DNA of 64,000 bases. It comes from Cheilinus undulatus. Taxonomy: Eukaryota; Chordata; Actinopteri; Labriformes; Labridae. Below the pieces are notes generated by a model. That model saw only the letters and a list, made by a program, of their open reading frames with translations, did no database searches and was not told the origin of the DNA. The stretch covers positions 25,696,196 through 25,760,195 of the forward strand of contig NC_054873.1 of the NCBI RefSeq assembly GCF_018320785.1. Direction: 5' to 3'. Shown here piece by piece: positions 37,601 through 50,060 of this stretch. The number at the start of each line of letters is the position of its first letter. Within the stretch, counting starts at the first letter, position 1. Position numbers and translations under genes: made by a program.

Positions 37601-40600
37601 CTGAGGCACCCCGTGGCCCAGATCCCAGACCATACCGATGTCGATTGTGTGGTGTGGGCTACAGCCAGAGCTCTACGCTGGACATACATCTTCGCTCTGT
37701 CCTACATCAGACCAGAGCTCGTGCCGCCCAGAATTCAGCACCACAGATCCCAGCATCCAGCATAGCTGCTCCTGTGACAGCCTCTACAACTGCTACTCAG
37801 AATGCTACCACCAGAGAAGAAAAAACATCCAGCAATTTGCCCCTAATGAAGAGACCAGATGTAGTTGGCTGTTCAAGCTCATCGTCAGTTGTCTCTGGAT
37901 TACCAACTGAAAACCAGGCAACCACTCTCAACACAGGTGACAACCCGCAGGCTAAAAAGAGAGTGGCAGAGCTTTTAGCATCTAGAAACCAGCTAATGCT
38001 ACTTCAACAGCAACAATTAGCTCATGCTCAGGCACAGGCCCAAGCTCAGTTACAACAGCACACAGCCCTGCTCCAGTCCCAGTTAATACAGCACCTTCCT
38101 TTAGGCCCAGAGAATCTTCTCAAACATTTCCCCTTGGCACCAGAAAACTTGCTCACTCTGCAGCAACAACTTCTTCTTCCCTTTTACTTGTCCGGAGACA
38201 TGAAGCTTACCCCAGAGTTAGCTGTGAAGAACCAAGAACTTGGTCAGCCGATAACTGACGATTCCATCCAAAATGTTCAAGCAGAGGCAGAACCTAAGAG
38301 GGACTCTCAGCCCAAAATAACTGAGAAACAAATACAGAGACAAAATTCAAACCCTGCTTTTAGTCAACCTAAGGATCATGTGCATTGTGAAGTCATTGCT
38401 GGAGCAGGTTGCAGTGGATCCTCTTTAAACCAGACAGAAAGACAACTCAACAGTTCAGGCCTTGAAGAAGAAAAAGAAGAAATGCCTGTCGTAACTATTA
38501 AAATTGAGAGTGAGAAGAAGGAGACAGATCCTTCATGTAATGTTCTTAGCCTGCAGTGTCCTCCTCCTAGAATCCCATATGCTGCTGTAAATGGGGAGCC
38601 TCTTAGAGCACTGCTGCAGAGTTATGGCTTTGAGTTGGCACTGCAATATATACAAAGTAGACACAGACACCAGCAACAGATATCAGCTCATATGATACCC
38701 ACTACTCAAGCATGCTCTGATAAGGAGAAGGAAGTGTTGCCAGACGAGGAAAGAGACAAGGTTATTGGATTACAGGATGGAAGGATGGAGGGCTGCAACA
38801 ATAATAATGATGGAGCACAAGTCAACAGAGGGATTGAAGACTTGCCACAAGAGAAAGGGCAGAAAAAAGATGAGGAATTGCCGAAAAAAGAGAAAGAATG
38901 CTGTGATCATGGAGAGAAATGTAGACATTGTGGCAAGTTCTTTTCAGATGCATTGATTTTAAAAAGTCACCAAGAGTACATTCACAGGTCTCTTTTTCCC
39001 ACGGATGCATTGGAGAGGTTTTCCAGAGAATACAGGCAGCAGTATGACCAGATGTACCCCCTACAGCCAAAATCTGCAGAAGATTTAAGTACCTGCCCCC
39101 AGGCTGCAACTCCAGCTTCATCTTCGGACTCAGAACCAGCAGGAGAACCGGTGAAGCCCCAAGTTAAGACACGTGCTCCCTCACCTGTACCCTTAGTTTC
39201 AGAGCCCATAACTAAATCATGCACACCAGCCACAGACCCATCACCAACTGCCCCTCTGCCTTCTTCTCCAATACCTTCTCATACCCAGGATTTCCATCAA
39301 GAGGCACTCAACCCAAGCACATCTGCAACAGCAACTGCTCATACCACATCCCAGGCTACGGCCATACCTCTTCCATTACCAATGCTTCCCCTTTCATTGC
39401 CTCAGCTCCCTATGCCTTCACTAACGTTGCCTAAACTCCCCCTACCACCCATTCCTTTTCCAATGGAGCTACCCCTTCTCCCTCCAGTTGTAATGCAGTC
39501 AGTAGCTCTGCAGTCTAAGCCTTGGTTAGACTCAAATGTTAATCCAGAGTTGGCAAAACTCTACCAATCTCAACTGAACCAAGCAGCACTGCTAGGTCAA
39601 CAGCCACAGCTTAATCCAACTTTGGTACCTCAGCAATCTCAGCTCAGCCCAGCTTTGCAAATTCAGCCCCCACAGCTAAACCCTGTGCTACTGGGTCAAA
39701 AAACCCAACCAAACCCTATACAAACAGGACAGCAACCCCAAGTCAGTCCAACAATACTTGAACAGGGTAAAAGGACCCGAACACGAATCACTGAGGAGCA
39801 GCTGATTGTTTTAAGGAAACACTTTGACATTAACAGCCTTCCCAGTGATGAAGAGATCAACAAGATGTCTTCTTTGTGTGGTCTGCCTCATAAAGTCATC
39901 AAACACTGGTTCCGCAACACCCTTTTTAAAGAGCGCCAACGAGACAAGGATTCTCCTTATAATTTTAATAATCCCCCTGTCACTGCCCTGGAGGAGTCTA
40001 GCAAAGAAATGGCTCAAACCCAGCCCTTTTCACTTTCCCCATGTTCTCTGTCCCCAAGCCTTCCAGCTAACAACTCCCCACAGCCCCAGACAGCGGACAT
40101 CCAGAGAGAAGAGCTCCATAAGGGAAGGCGCTCTTCTCGCACCCGCTTCACAGAGCAACAGCTAGAGACCCTGCAGGGGGTGTTTGAGGCCACACCTTAC
40201 CCTAGAGAGGAAGAATATGACAGGTTATCTGCTCTGCTTTCTCTTCCTAACAGAGTCATCGTTGTGTGGTTCCAAAATGCTAGACAGAGAGCTCGCAAAA
40301 ATCAAGATCGGGTGACTGATGATGGACTAGAAGGGAAGAATCATTGTGACAGCACTTACAGACATAAAAATGGCTGCAACAATAATGAGGATGATGACAA
40401 CGATGGTAACAGCTGTGGGGAGGGGCAACAAAGTGAATCGCACAATGAAAACTCCATGGATCTCACATATGAGTACTACACCCACCCTGATTCACCTTTC
40501 GTTGATTCTTCCTCCCCCTGCCCAGAGAGTGAGCATCCAACAGACAAGGGTGAACCAACACCTGTTACTAGAAAACAAGAAGATAAAACAGTCCCCTCTC

Positions 40601-42533
40601 TGGAGAACAAGAATACAACTCTTGGCCAAACTCAAAGCAAAAATTCAGATGTAGATATTCAGAAAAAGGACATTGCTCTGGCTTTAAAAACGGGGTCCTC
40701 TCCAAAATCTGAACCCAACCTGCAGCCTGAAAATACTGCAGAACGACCTGCTGCTTGCTCTTCCTCCTCACAAAAAATGGAACCCACCAGCCTTGCAGCT
40801 CATTCCAGCCAGGCGCCATTACACAGCCCCCTTTCTGATCAAACTTCTGATCCAGCACCAAGCCTCCCTGCTCCTCAGGAGCCTGAAAAGAGCCACCTAC
40901 AGATGTCAGATTCCAGCTCCAGCCTATCCAGTGACGTTCAACCAAAAAAACAGCTTCAACCCCAAACACAAGCTCAATTCCAGTGCAGTCTTTGCCCAAT
41001 GTCATTGCCATCATTCCAGTTGTGGCAGGAGCATCAGACAAGGCACTTGCTGGCTGCTCAGTCCCAGGTCCAATTTCTCCACTCTGGATTTGCAGATAGA
41101 TCTATGCCTTATATGATGCTCCACCCAAACCATACCCTGATGGCCAGCCAAATGCTTTCAGGAGCTATACCCCAAATGCACCCTAACCCAACACATCCTA
41201 TGATGTCACACTTGAACAGCATACAAATTAAGAACACATTCTCTGATCACTCAAGTACCGCCCTGACCAGCCTCTCTCAAAGTTCCCTGACAAACATAAA
41301 ACAGAACTCAAAAATTTTGTCAGAGAGCAGTTTTGAAAGCCAGAGGAGTGGTAGAGAAGTTGAGGAGGAACATCGAAGGGATAAGCGCCAGAGAACCACC
41401 ATCACCCCAGAGCAGCTGGAAGTGTTGTATCAGCGTTACAGCATGGACTCCAACCCCACCAGAGGTGTCCTGGAAAGTATTGCACGTGATGTAGGCCTCA
41501 CACGGCGCGTGGTTCAGGTATAGTATGAATGTCCGTGGTGTTTAGATATTTTAAATGTTTCTTAAAGATACCAATACAAATAACTCAAAAGACATTAATG
41601 CTTTCTGTCGTTTTAAAACATGGTGGTCTTTCATTGACAGGTGTGGTTTCAGAATACACGTGCCAGAGAGAGAAAAGGACAATTTCGTTCCGTGGGGCCA
41701 GGATCCAATTTCAGCTTGGGTTTCAACCACTTGCGCTGCCCATTTTGCAGGGCCCTGTTTAAGGTGAAGAGTGCTCTGGATGCGCATATGAGGTCACGGC
41801 ACTGGGCTGAGGCTGAAAGAGCAGGTTATAACTTATCAATGAATAATGGATCCAGTGGGCAGATCGGGATGGCTATGTCATCTATCGTGGATAGGCCTGG
41901 CCCATCTGTCTCCAATCCAAAGCATGGCTTTGCCATCAGCAACAAGGAATTAATTGTTAGGCCACCCATGAACTCCATGTCCTCAAACACTGATTTAAAC
42001 AACCCGGAGGAGGAGGATGACTATGAGGAAGATGAAGAAGAGTACCAATGTGAGGAGGGTTCCAGTTTGGCAGACCAAGGTTCTCTAAGTCCTGAGGGAT
42101 CTGGGGGTCCAGGTGCAGAGTGGGATGACACACAAACTCTGCAGCAGCAGAACCAGCAACAGCAACGCCAAAGGACACAGATGAGCCACTACCAGATTCT
42201 CCAGCTCAGAGACTTCTACAGAAGCCACCGTAACCCCAACCGACATGAGTGTGAAGCACTTGGCCAGGAGTTGGGACTACCTCACCGTGTGGTGCAGGTA
42301 AATGATCTAAACATTTACACAAAATATTTCAGATTGAAAAACAGTTATTTCATTAAAATAAAATTGTTTTTTAATAACAGATAATGACCTTTTTTATAAA
42401 ATATCAACCTTTGCAGGTGTGGTTCCAGAATGCCAGAGCCAAGGAGAAGAGAGCCAGGAGCCTGAGTTCTGATGCTGCAGAGAGAGAGCAGGCCGAGCTG
42501 TCCGCAGGGGCAGGGGAGAGAGACAGAGCTTAG
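28667..42533 (+). CDS. zfhx2: Zinc finger homeobox protein, ZFHX2-type, four homeodomains
   Basis: A giant nuclear transcription factor of the ZFHX (ATBF1) family. Exons: 28667-30299, 30386-30924, 31584-31797, 32439-32534, 34561-34694, 34845-34955, 36443-36602, 36710-41517, 41641-42297, 42417-42533; 8,469 nt, 2,822 aa, all phases agree. C2H2 fingers start near aa 331, 402, 491, 597, 637, 692, 740, 875, 1030, 1058, 1218, 1271, 1699, 2386 and 2596. Homeodomains lie at about 1983-2042, 2102-2161, 2521-2580 and 2741-2800; their third helices read [39 protein letters not shown] and [13 protein letters not shown], in the order known from ZFHX3 and ZFHX4. A Glu run lies near aa 1127-1148, a Gln-rich stretch near aa 1330. 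The length and abrupt end after homeodomain 4 fit ZFHX2 (human 2,572 aa) better than ZFHX3/4 (about 3,600 aa). The start is the first in-frame ATG after the acceptor. ZFHX is certain, the number 2 likely. Confidence 0.9.
30983..31488. mobile_element. hAT-type non-autonomous element (AGGGCTGTCAA family), copy 2
   Basis: It starts AGGGCTGTCAAGATTAATTG and ends CTCTTGACAGCCCT, good inverted repeats. Its interior shares a segment (CCACTGCTCCTTAATGTC) with the reverse strand of the copy at 4.2-4.8 kb. It sits in the second coding intron of zfhx2. No clear target duplication is left. Confidence 0.65.
33439..33772. mobile_element. hAT-type MITE with perfect 8-bp target duplication
   Basis: The element starts TAGGGATGCACCATATTG and ends AATATTGTACATCCCTA; both sides carry ATTCAAAC (33431-33438 and 33773-33780). 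At 334 bp it is non-coding and full of GATATCAGC-like phrases. It is the best preserved of three related copies in the window and lies in the zfhx2 intron between 32534 and 34561. Confidence 0.85.
34046..34394. mobile_element. MITE with ACTGCAAA ends
   Basis: The left edge ACTGCAAAGAATCAAATCTT followed by AGGAAG pairs with the right edge CTTCCTAAGATATTTTAG followed by TTTTTGCAG. This gives about 25 bases of imperfect inverted repeat. The interior is non-coding. It lies in the same zfhx2 intron as the 33.4-kb element. The superfamily is not certain; hAT is likely. Confidence 0.6.
35821..35839. repeat. (GT)n microsatellite
   Basis: About nine GT units lie in the zfhx2 intron before the exon at 36443. 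The preceding 400 bases are strongly pyrimidine-rich (CTCCCT-type) on this strand. Confidence 0.8.
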
Positions 42534-45320
42534 TGAGGCAGACTACAGTCCCTTTGTTTCCTTCTTTCACACCCTTCTTGAAACCCCTCCTGCTCCTGTC
42601 ATCAACCTCTACAAGTTCCCTGCCCACCTTGCTGCCAAACCTGTTACCTGAACACCCCAAAGATGCAGACCCCCCTTGGCCCAAAGAGAAACTCTCAACT
42701 CCCAAGTGGGAGAGAGCCCAAACCAAGTCCTCTCTACAACAGCTTTTCTCTTTTCATATTCTTCCAAAACTCTTTCGTGGTCTGTACTTCCTTGCCCCTC
42801 TAACCTGTCACACACCTTACTACAACCAAACACCACCTTGTTAAACCAACCAGATGCCACAGAGGCCAAAGAGCATTCTCCAAGTATGTGACCTCACTGC
42901 CCTGCTAGACCTGCAGTCTACCTCTCAGTCTGCATGACAGACTCACAGTGGGCCCTCCAACAGACAGTGCTAGATGACTAGCTGTGTAGCATGTAGTACC
43001 AGTCTGTCAGAGGCTGGAAAAGAAATTGTCAAAGAGATTTAGTGTAAATAGAGAGCTCCAAAAGATAAACTTGAAGAAAAACAAAGCTGTTAACGGTGAA
43101 ACAAGAAAAAAAGACTGAAAAATATCCTTGAAATAGATGGAGGTATTCGCATAGAGCTTTTGTAAAGACTGACTCAGATTCCAAAGCTCGTAACCAAAAT
43201 TTTACATGTCTGAGGATTTAGTTTTAACATGTTTGTTTTCAATAACAAACTGCAGAGCTGACGTCTGTATGGTGAATGGGGGACAAGTGCTGCTGGCATA
43301 TGTAAGCCTAGTACCAAGAGACTGACATGGTGCTGGAATGCAGCTTCACCCTCCACAAACCAATGATGAGTCTTCTGTTGTACATGTACACCTTCTATGT
43401 TTCTTTAGTGGATAACAGCCCAAATAGCACAGAACGAAAAAGGCCAGTTTGTCATGAAATTGGCAAACTATTTTTTATAGCACTCAACCATTATACTGTT
43501 TATGAAAACTTTAACCAAACTCAAATTTACATTGTGTGTGTTTAGTAATAGTTTCTTGATATAAATCTTACGGATTGAGATGAACTGTCTTGCTTCGATA
43601 TAATAGTGTCATGATAATGAAAAGATTATGACAGCTTTGATATGTTCAGGCAAGTTAACTTACTGCCTTTCTGTTCTATTTGAATATACCAATGGCTGAC
43701 CAATGTTATGTGATTAATGTAAAGCTTTCTATGCTCAGGTCAACAGCTCAACATGGCTCCACTTCTAATGTGATCTTAATACCAAACTTTTCTGTTTTTA
43801 AAACAGAGGAGTTGAGGTTTAACTTTGGTCTAAGTATTACAAAATATCTACAAAAACATCTCTGTATTTCAAAGATCTGAGCTTTTCACCTCTGAGTAAT
43901 AGATTGTTACAAAAACCTTATTGAAACTAAAGTGTTTAATAGTGTGAGGGGTAAATGTACAGTATTTAGCTTTTGTATGGTTGACTCAAGACTTCATTGG
44001 ATGATTGAGACATAGCTCACTTTTCCACTTAAAGATAGGGAGCTACTGCGCAAAGCGGAGAAAAACTTTGGATGTTATTGATGTTATTTTTGTACACTTA
44101 ATTTATTTTTCCTCCTTCTTCTTGCCTACCTGCTTCCTTCATTTTGTCTCTACCTTTCTTCATGTGTTAATTTACAACCAGTCCTTATTCTTACTGTAAT
44201 AATGATAATATAACAATAATAGCTAAACAATAATTAATGCTTTAAGACAAAAATCCAAAGACGTGATAATACTTTAACCATATGACCTACAAAAATAAGC
44301 GCTACTGTTTACTTGATGATGTATTGCTGTTTTTAAAGAAGGAAGGAGTCCCTATATCTAAGCTACTGTTTTCTGCCTCTCATAAGCACACTGGAGACTG
44401 TAACCAAAACCCCAAACTAGAGCCATGGCAGTCTGTAATATAGCGGTTAAAGAGTTTTACTTCTCTTAAGAAATGTTGCAGTTTATTTTTTCCTTTTTTT
44501 TAACCATAGTGTTAAACTTCAGCCCTTAAGGATGTCCAGTTTGCTGCTAATGTACTGTAGTTTCTAACGATACTGTAGAAAGATGCATGCTCTGATCGCT
44601 TTATCACTAGGCTTTAATGACTACAAACTGTAATGATACCTGTGATGCTGTTGATAAACTGCTCCTCTGTTATTTTGTTGAAAACAAGTGGATATGTGGG
44701 GCTCAATTCCATCAGGTTTGTTTTTCAGTATCCCAATAATTACCCCCATTTAGAGGACAAAAAATCAAACCAAACCCTCAACTCTATGTTGTTAGTCTCT
44801 CTGTGTTGCAATGTCTCCTGTCAATATGTCCAGCTGTAACAGCTTTGCTGAACTCTGACATCACAACTTACTTTCCAAAGGATGTGGACTGACTAACTCC
44901 TTTAAGTTTTGTTCTTAAACTAACCAATGTTTACGACAATACCAATGAGCTTTCTTCTGTACAGGAATGTGCATTCCAAATACCACTAGGCAGTTTTTGT
45001 ATACTGATTATTTCAAATTTATTTTCTCTCGTATTCTCTTGCTCTTAGTGACTGTAATATGTACATACTGAGGTCCTCTATGGTGAAGGGACTCTGTTAT
45101 CTTTAATGTAGGTAAAACTATTCTTTTCCTTTTTCTGGATATATTGTTGCCATAGTGATGACCAAAAAGATACCTGTGATGTGCACCTGTCCTTATGTCC
45201 TGCTCCAGTGGTTTAGTGTGTCTCTATACTCTTCCCTTTCCCCAGTTCTCCCCTCTGTGTGTGTTTCTCTTCCTCGTTCCCTTCCTCCACTGAGCTAAAT
45301 AAAGTCTGCTTTGGTGCATG
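42534..45320 (+). other. zfhx2: 3' UTR of zfhx2
   Basis: No coding signal follows the TAG at 42531. The stretch is AT-rich with many TTTTTA and TGTA motifs, and its end is marked by a good AATAAA at 45298-45303 followed by a TGTGTT-rich downstream element. A UTR of about 2.8 kb fits a tightly regulated developmental gene. Earlier signals may also be used. Confidence 0.55.
45298..45303 (+). terminator. zfhx2: Poly-A signal of zfhx2
   Basis: An exact AATAAA with a GT-rich region within about 90 bases downstream. Confidence 0.6.
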
Positions 45321-47476
45321 TTCTGGTCTCATCCCTTTGGTCTGACTGAGAGAAGCCATTTTGTGAATGTTGTGGTATGTGCGTGTGTTTGCATATTCTA
45401 GGTTGAAGGTGCGATGGTGGTTTTGTCTGGCTGGAGGCTTTTGATGTGCAACCGTGTGTGTATGTGTGCACAGCAGTGTGTGCAAGGCGTTTGGTGAATG
45501 GTGCTATGACCTCTGGGGTCACTTCATTAATTACATCTCTGACATTCAGCCAGATGAGTTTCCTTTGTGACTAAATGATATGATGAATATTAACGACCTC
45601 GGATGAATTACACTGCTGCTTCTGCTGCTGCTCCTGATGATAATGTGTTTTACGACTCTAGGAGAGAGGGGACTGAAATTGCACACTACAGCACATTTAG
45701 GATGCAAAGATTTTCATATGCAACCTTTCAAAGACCACAACATATGTTGGTAAAGCATTTTTATTAGTTTGTCTTGTTTTTGTAAAAAAGTGGTTGTCGA
45801 GATAACTTGCCGGAGAGGAAAAACTGCAGTACAAAAGCGTTTTCCTTGTTCAGAGTGTAAAGTGCAAACTGGTACAGTACCTGCTCCTTGTTCTCCACCT
45901 GCGCATTTTCCAGATAACAATTACACATAAATTTACCAACAGAGGAAACATATTTGTGAAACAGTTCTGATTAAGGTTGCCGAAAACAGACTAACAAATA
46001 CATGGAGAGAACAATAGCAAAATAAACACAAAAGCTGCTTGAGATAGCTTTGCAGCTGATGATATCCATCTTAGAAAGTCATCCTGATAAAGTGATCCCC
46101 CACCATTTCTCCTTCTCCCTGTCCTCCCCCTCTTAATCAAATGAGTACTGTGCAGCTGGTGGGGTTGCGGCAAAAAGGGGTACGAGTGTGTGCGCAGTGG
46201 AGGTGGGAGGGGGCACTGAGGGATGGCGTGAAATTATTGCCTGCTGGTGTATATGTGTCGCTGGGGGTAGTAGGGTAGAGTAGGGGGTTGGGTTGGGGTG
46301 GGGTGTGGGGGGGTGTAATGTCATTGCCTGCTGGTGTATCTGTAGTGGGGGCTCATTTAGATTTAGATTGGTTATGTGAGGAGAGAGCTGAAAGGCCAGC
46401 TCATGTTTATGCATGAATCCAAAGCATGCTGCTGTGGTGGAGCCCCGAGTTAAAGAGACAGAGCTGAAATACATTCACACCTTTAGACACAGCTCTGCTC
46501 CTTTGGATAAAGCTTCAGTGGACGCTGTGCTATAAGATACAGTTCAATCAGTGTGTTTGGATGAGGCCTGTTTGTTGCATTGTCTGCAATGCAATCAGAT
46601 AACAAAACAAACAAAACAAAACAAAAAAATCCAAAAGAACAACACCCCAAAACAAAAAAAGGGTCAAATTTTACTTTAAAAACATGACAAGCATTATCCA
46701 TTGCGTACCTGAATCCTGATTGTTGGCTCCGTATTCTCAACAGCTGATGCAGAGCTGCACACACTACATGAGTGCTTCCCACATTACACTGACTGGAACG
46801 CCAAGAGTAATCAGTAAATGTCTTTGAAGGAGAGTTTGTTCAGCACTTCATCAGGTATAAAGTGGTTTTTATTTGGAAATGTGGTCCCTATCCATCTTTT
46901 AAATGACTTTTTAATGGTCGTCACACCATCCTAATCAATCATTTGGCAGAGCTAGCCTGCAAGAGCAAATATACTCTATATATAATTCCTACATTCTGCT
47001 GCTAAAACTGACACTCTTTGCCTCCATAGGACTATACAAGAACAGTGAAACTGCCTTTTTAATTATGTAAACTTTCAATTATCTTTCTGAGTTACTGGTT
47101 ACCTGTTCTGTTTTCATATTATATAGCCTACAGTTTTTTGGAGATTGTTATAAAATGACGTCTGGTTGTACTTCATAGAATTTTTTGGGGGTGTCCACTT
47201 ATTCAGGCCTTCACTTTTTTTGTTGACCCCTCACCATCCCCCATCCACACAAGCACACCCCTGTTGGCCCCCCGTCAGTACTTTACATCTATAATGAGAT
47301 ACAAATACGCATCAGCAGGACAGTGTCTACGCCACGCGTCACTGTGTGAATATTACTCACACTTATTAGCTGGATTATGTTAATCTTTACACTCCCTGCT
47401 CACAGACAACAGACTCCCCATGATATGGGGGTGGTCACGGCAGTAAGCGTGTGTTATCGTTTGTGTATGTGTAGGG

Positions 47477-47504
47477 GTGTGTGTGTGTGTGTGTGTGTGT
47501 GTGT
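47477..47504. repeat. (GT)n microsatellite
   Basis: Fourteen uninterrupted GT units in the gene-free stretch. Confidence 0.9.
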
Positions 47505-47567
47505 CGGAGTGATTGCAGTGTTGTCAAACTGATCTGCATGTGAAAGGGCGGTCTAATTACATCACTT

Positions 47568-48575
47568 ATGCAAATGAGAATTGCATGTATGCACACACAT
47601 ACATACACACACCACAGACAGCTTACCACTAAGGTCAAAAAGATGAGAGTGTGCTATCCTCTTTTGGACTAACATGGGATGGCATCACCACCTGTCAGAG
47701 ATAGACTTGTTTTAACTCGGTACACAGAAGTCGCATTTGATGTTTTGATACATGCTGTCATAAAAAGTATAAAGAAAAGAGGTTGGGTCAAGCACACAGA
47801 GGACTAAAGCACTTAGACTATTATTGGGAAATGTCCGACCACATATCCACTGATTACTCTTTTTTCAGACTGAAACATTGATAGTATGCCTGTTCGAATG
47901 ATTGATTGAGTCTGACACATTTTAATTACGCCCAAATTAAATGAATCGGCTGGTGGACTATAAAACATTGCTATTTAATAACGAGCCCCTCCATTTGCCT
48001 TTTTTTCCCTTGCTTCATCCAATCCCATTTTGGCTGCCCGCACCAAATAACCTCTCTCCATTTAATGATATGCAAATGAATTTTCATGAACCCCATGATC
48101 CCATGCGATGATTAAACTGAGATGACATTAGCTGCCATGCTGCTGCCACTGTCAGTGTTTCTGTCTGCCTTCTTTCTCCCTCCCTATCTCTACCATCTTT
48201 CTTCGTATCCACGACAACGGCCAACTGGTGATATTAAGGGAGTTTATTGTCACCATCCCCTTATGAATTTGCTTTGTGAGCGACGACATTCTGTGTGAAT
48301 CCAGTGTTATTTCAGAGAAGTTTTTCTAGTGGCTACAAAGATGGAGCATCACAGAGAGCAGTGTTGGTTCCCACTCCTGATGTTAAAGTGGAACAACAGA
48401 CATAAAAATGTTACAAAATATATATACAAAGATGGTATTACAATAACATCATATAGGTGATTTAGTATACTTCCACATATCTTCATTTTCCACTTCCAGT
48501 CCTCCCCTCCCACTGTTCCGTTTCAGTCTGGATCCCGCTCCACCTCTGCTGTCGTTTATTGTACTCCATTTGCAT
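47568..48575. promoter_or_regulatory. Three octamer (POU-type) sites
   Basis: ATGCAAAT occurs at 47568-47575 and 48070-48077, and its reverse ATTTGCAT at 48568-48575. Near the last are GGCTTAATTAAG, CGCTAATTATG and TGTTAATTAGC, which are homeodomain-type cores. The sites are seen; a regulatory role is inference. Confidence 0.4.
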
Positions 48576-49293
48576 AATGAAGCCCAGGCTTAATTAAGAT
48601 CCCACTGGAGTCTGGAGCCAAGGATGAAGGAAAGAAGGACGAGGAGAAGGGGAGGGAGATCCAGCGTTCCTTAGCTTATCCGCACGTGTCCAAATAGGAG
48701 GCACAATTTAAGGGGGGAGAAAAGCGTTGACAAGCGATTAAATCGCTAATTATGATAGGCTGTTAGAATTAGTGTGTGGCTGTTAATTAGCTGCAGATGA
48801 GATGCCCAGACAGTTGCCCGCCCCTGACGACTGCAGCACCCTCCTTGACTGGCAATAGAGAAGCACAGCTTGACACCCCGATGATGATGCCAACACATCC
48901 CTCCCTTTGAGGGGATATCCCTTTAAGAACATCCCAGGTGTGCAAGTGCAGAAAGAGCCTCTTCATCATTCTTGTCCACCCACTCCCACTGTTCTTCGTT
49001 AAGCACAAAATTCCTCCTTTTTTCTTCTCTATATCCTCAATCATTTTGCTTCTTTCTCCTCTTCTTTTCTTCTTTGTAAGGAATGGTACGATCCCTTCTG
49101 TTTTATTTTCAATGGGCAGCAGCTTCTTCCAGTGCAGTAGTTAGCACTGGAGTTTGCATTAAGAAAACAGAGTTACACATAACTCCAACCCAGTTATACT
49201 TGTGGTTTGTCTTGCTTTGATTTTTTTTGGTCTATATTTCTCGCACTTTTGTACATCTTATTGCGGTGCTCATGGACGCCTCCTTATTTGCGC

Positions 49294-50060
49294 TTGGCAT
49301 GATGCCATCTCTGTTCCTGGCATCTCCCTTGGGGGGTTGACGTCGCCAAAACATTTAAGGTATCCTCTGCTCACCGTATGGAGTTTTCTGTTCGCAGATG
49401 CGTTATGCTGGCTTGGCAGCATGCCATCTTTCATCCGTGCCCTTGCCGCCCCTGAAAAGATGCCATCACAGAATCGCGGGCAACCCGTGTCTTAGCACCT
49501 CATGTTGGCTTTGTCCAAGCAAACAAACAGTGATTTGCGGCAAATCCTCAGCGGTGAGTCTCCTTGTCTTTTAATAAGATAGTTCTCCGCCGAATGCTAT
49601 GATTGCTCCGGGTATGCCCCGACTGTAGGTTGGCATGGTGCCCGCTGGTTGGCATGCTGTGGCTGGCACTGACAGAAAGAAAAGTTGGAAATAAATGGAA
49701 TGTAAAAAAATTCCACCGCAATACTTCTAATGATCAATGATTATCGTGAAATAACACCTTACGATTTTGTAAAACCATCCCTTTCGCTCTTCAACATTCT
49801 TCTGTGCTTCTCTTGATCCATCCTGAGTCATCCTCTGTCTGTTGGAATCTTGCACTCCTCTATGTGTAGCATTCCTCTGCTATTTTCTATATCTTCCTTC
49901 TCTATCCGCTCCGTTTCCTCCAGCCCATTGTGCCCATGCCAGGATGGCACCATGGTAGTAGCATGGAGGGCTGTTTCTCTTCCATTTTTATTCCCTTCGC
50001 CCCTTCGCCCATACCCATGCCCACCCCCGCTCAAGTCCTGACTGGATGGCACTGTGCCAA
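49294..50060. promoter_or_regulatory. Cluster of four NF1-type palindromes
   Basis: TTGGC-N5-GCCA-like sites with exact five-base spacing lie at 49294-49308 (TTGGCATGATGCCAT), 49413-49427 (TTGGCAGCATGCCAT), 49630-49644 (TTGGCATGGTGCCCG) and 50046-50060 (ATGGCACTGTGCCAA). An extra half site TTGGC is at 49649. The consensus for NF1 dimers is TTGGC-N5-GCCAA. Confidence 0.4.

Noticed and set aside
49938-49949. GCCAGGATGGC at the centre of the NF1 cluster as a fifth site
   Set aside because: The half sites point outward (GCC...GGC) rather than inward, so it does not fit the NF1 dimer pattern.
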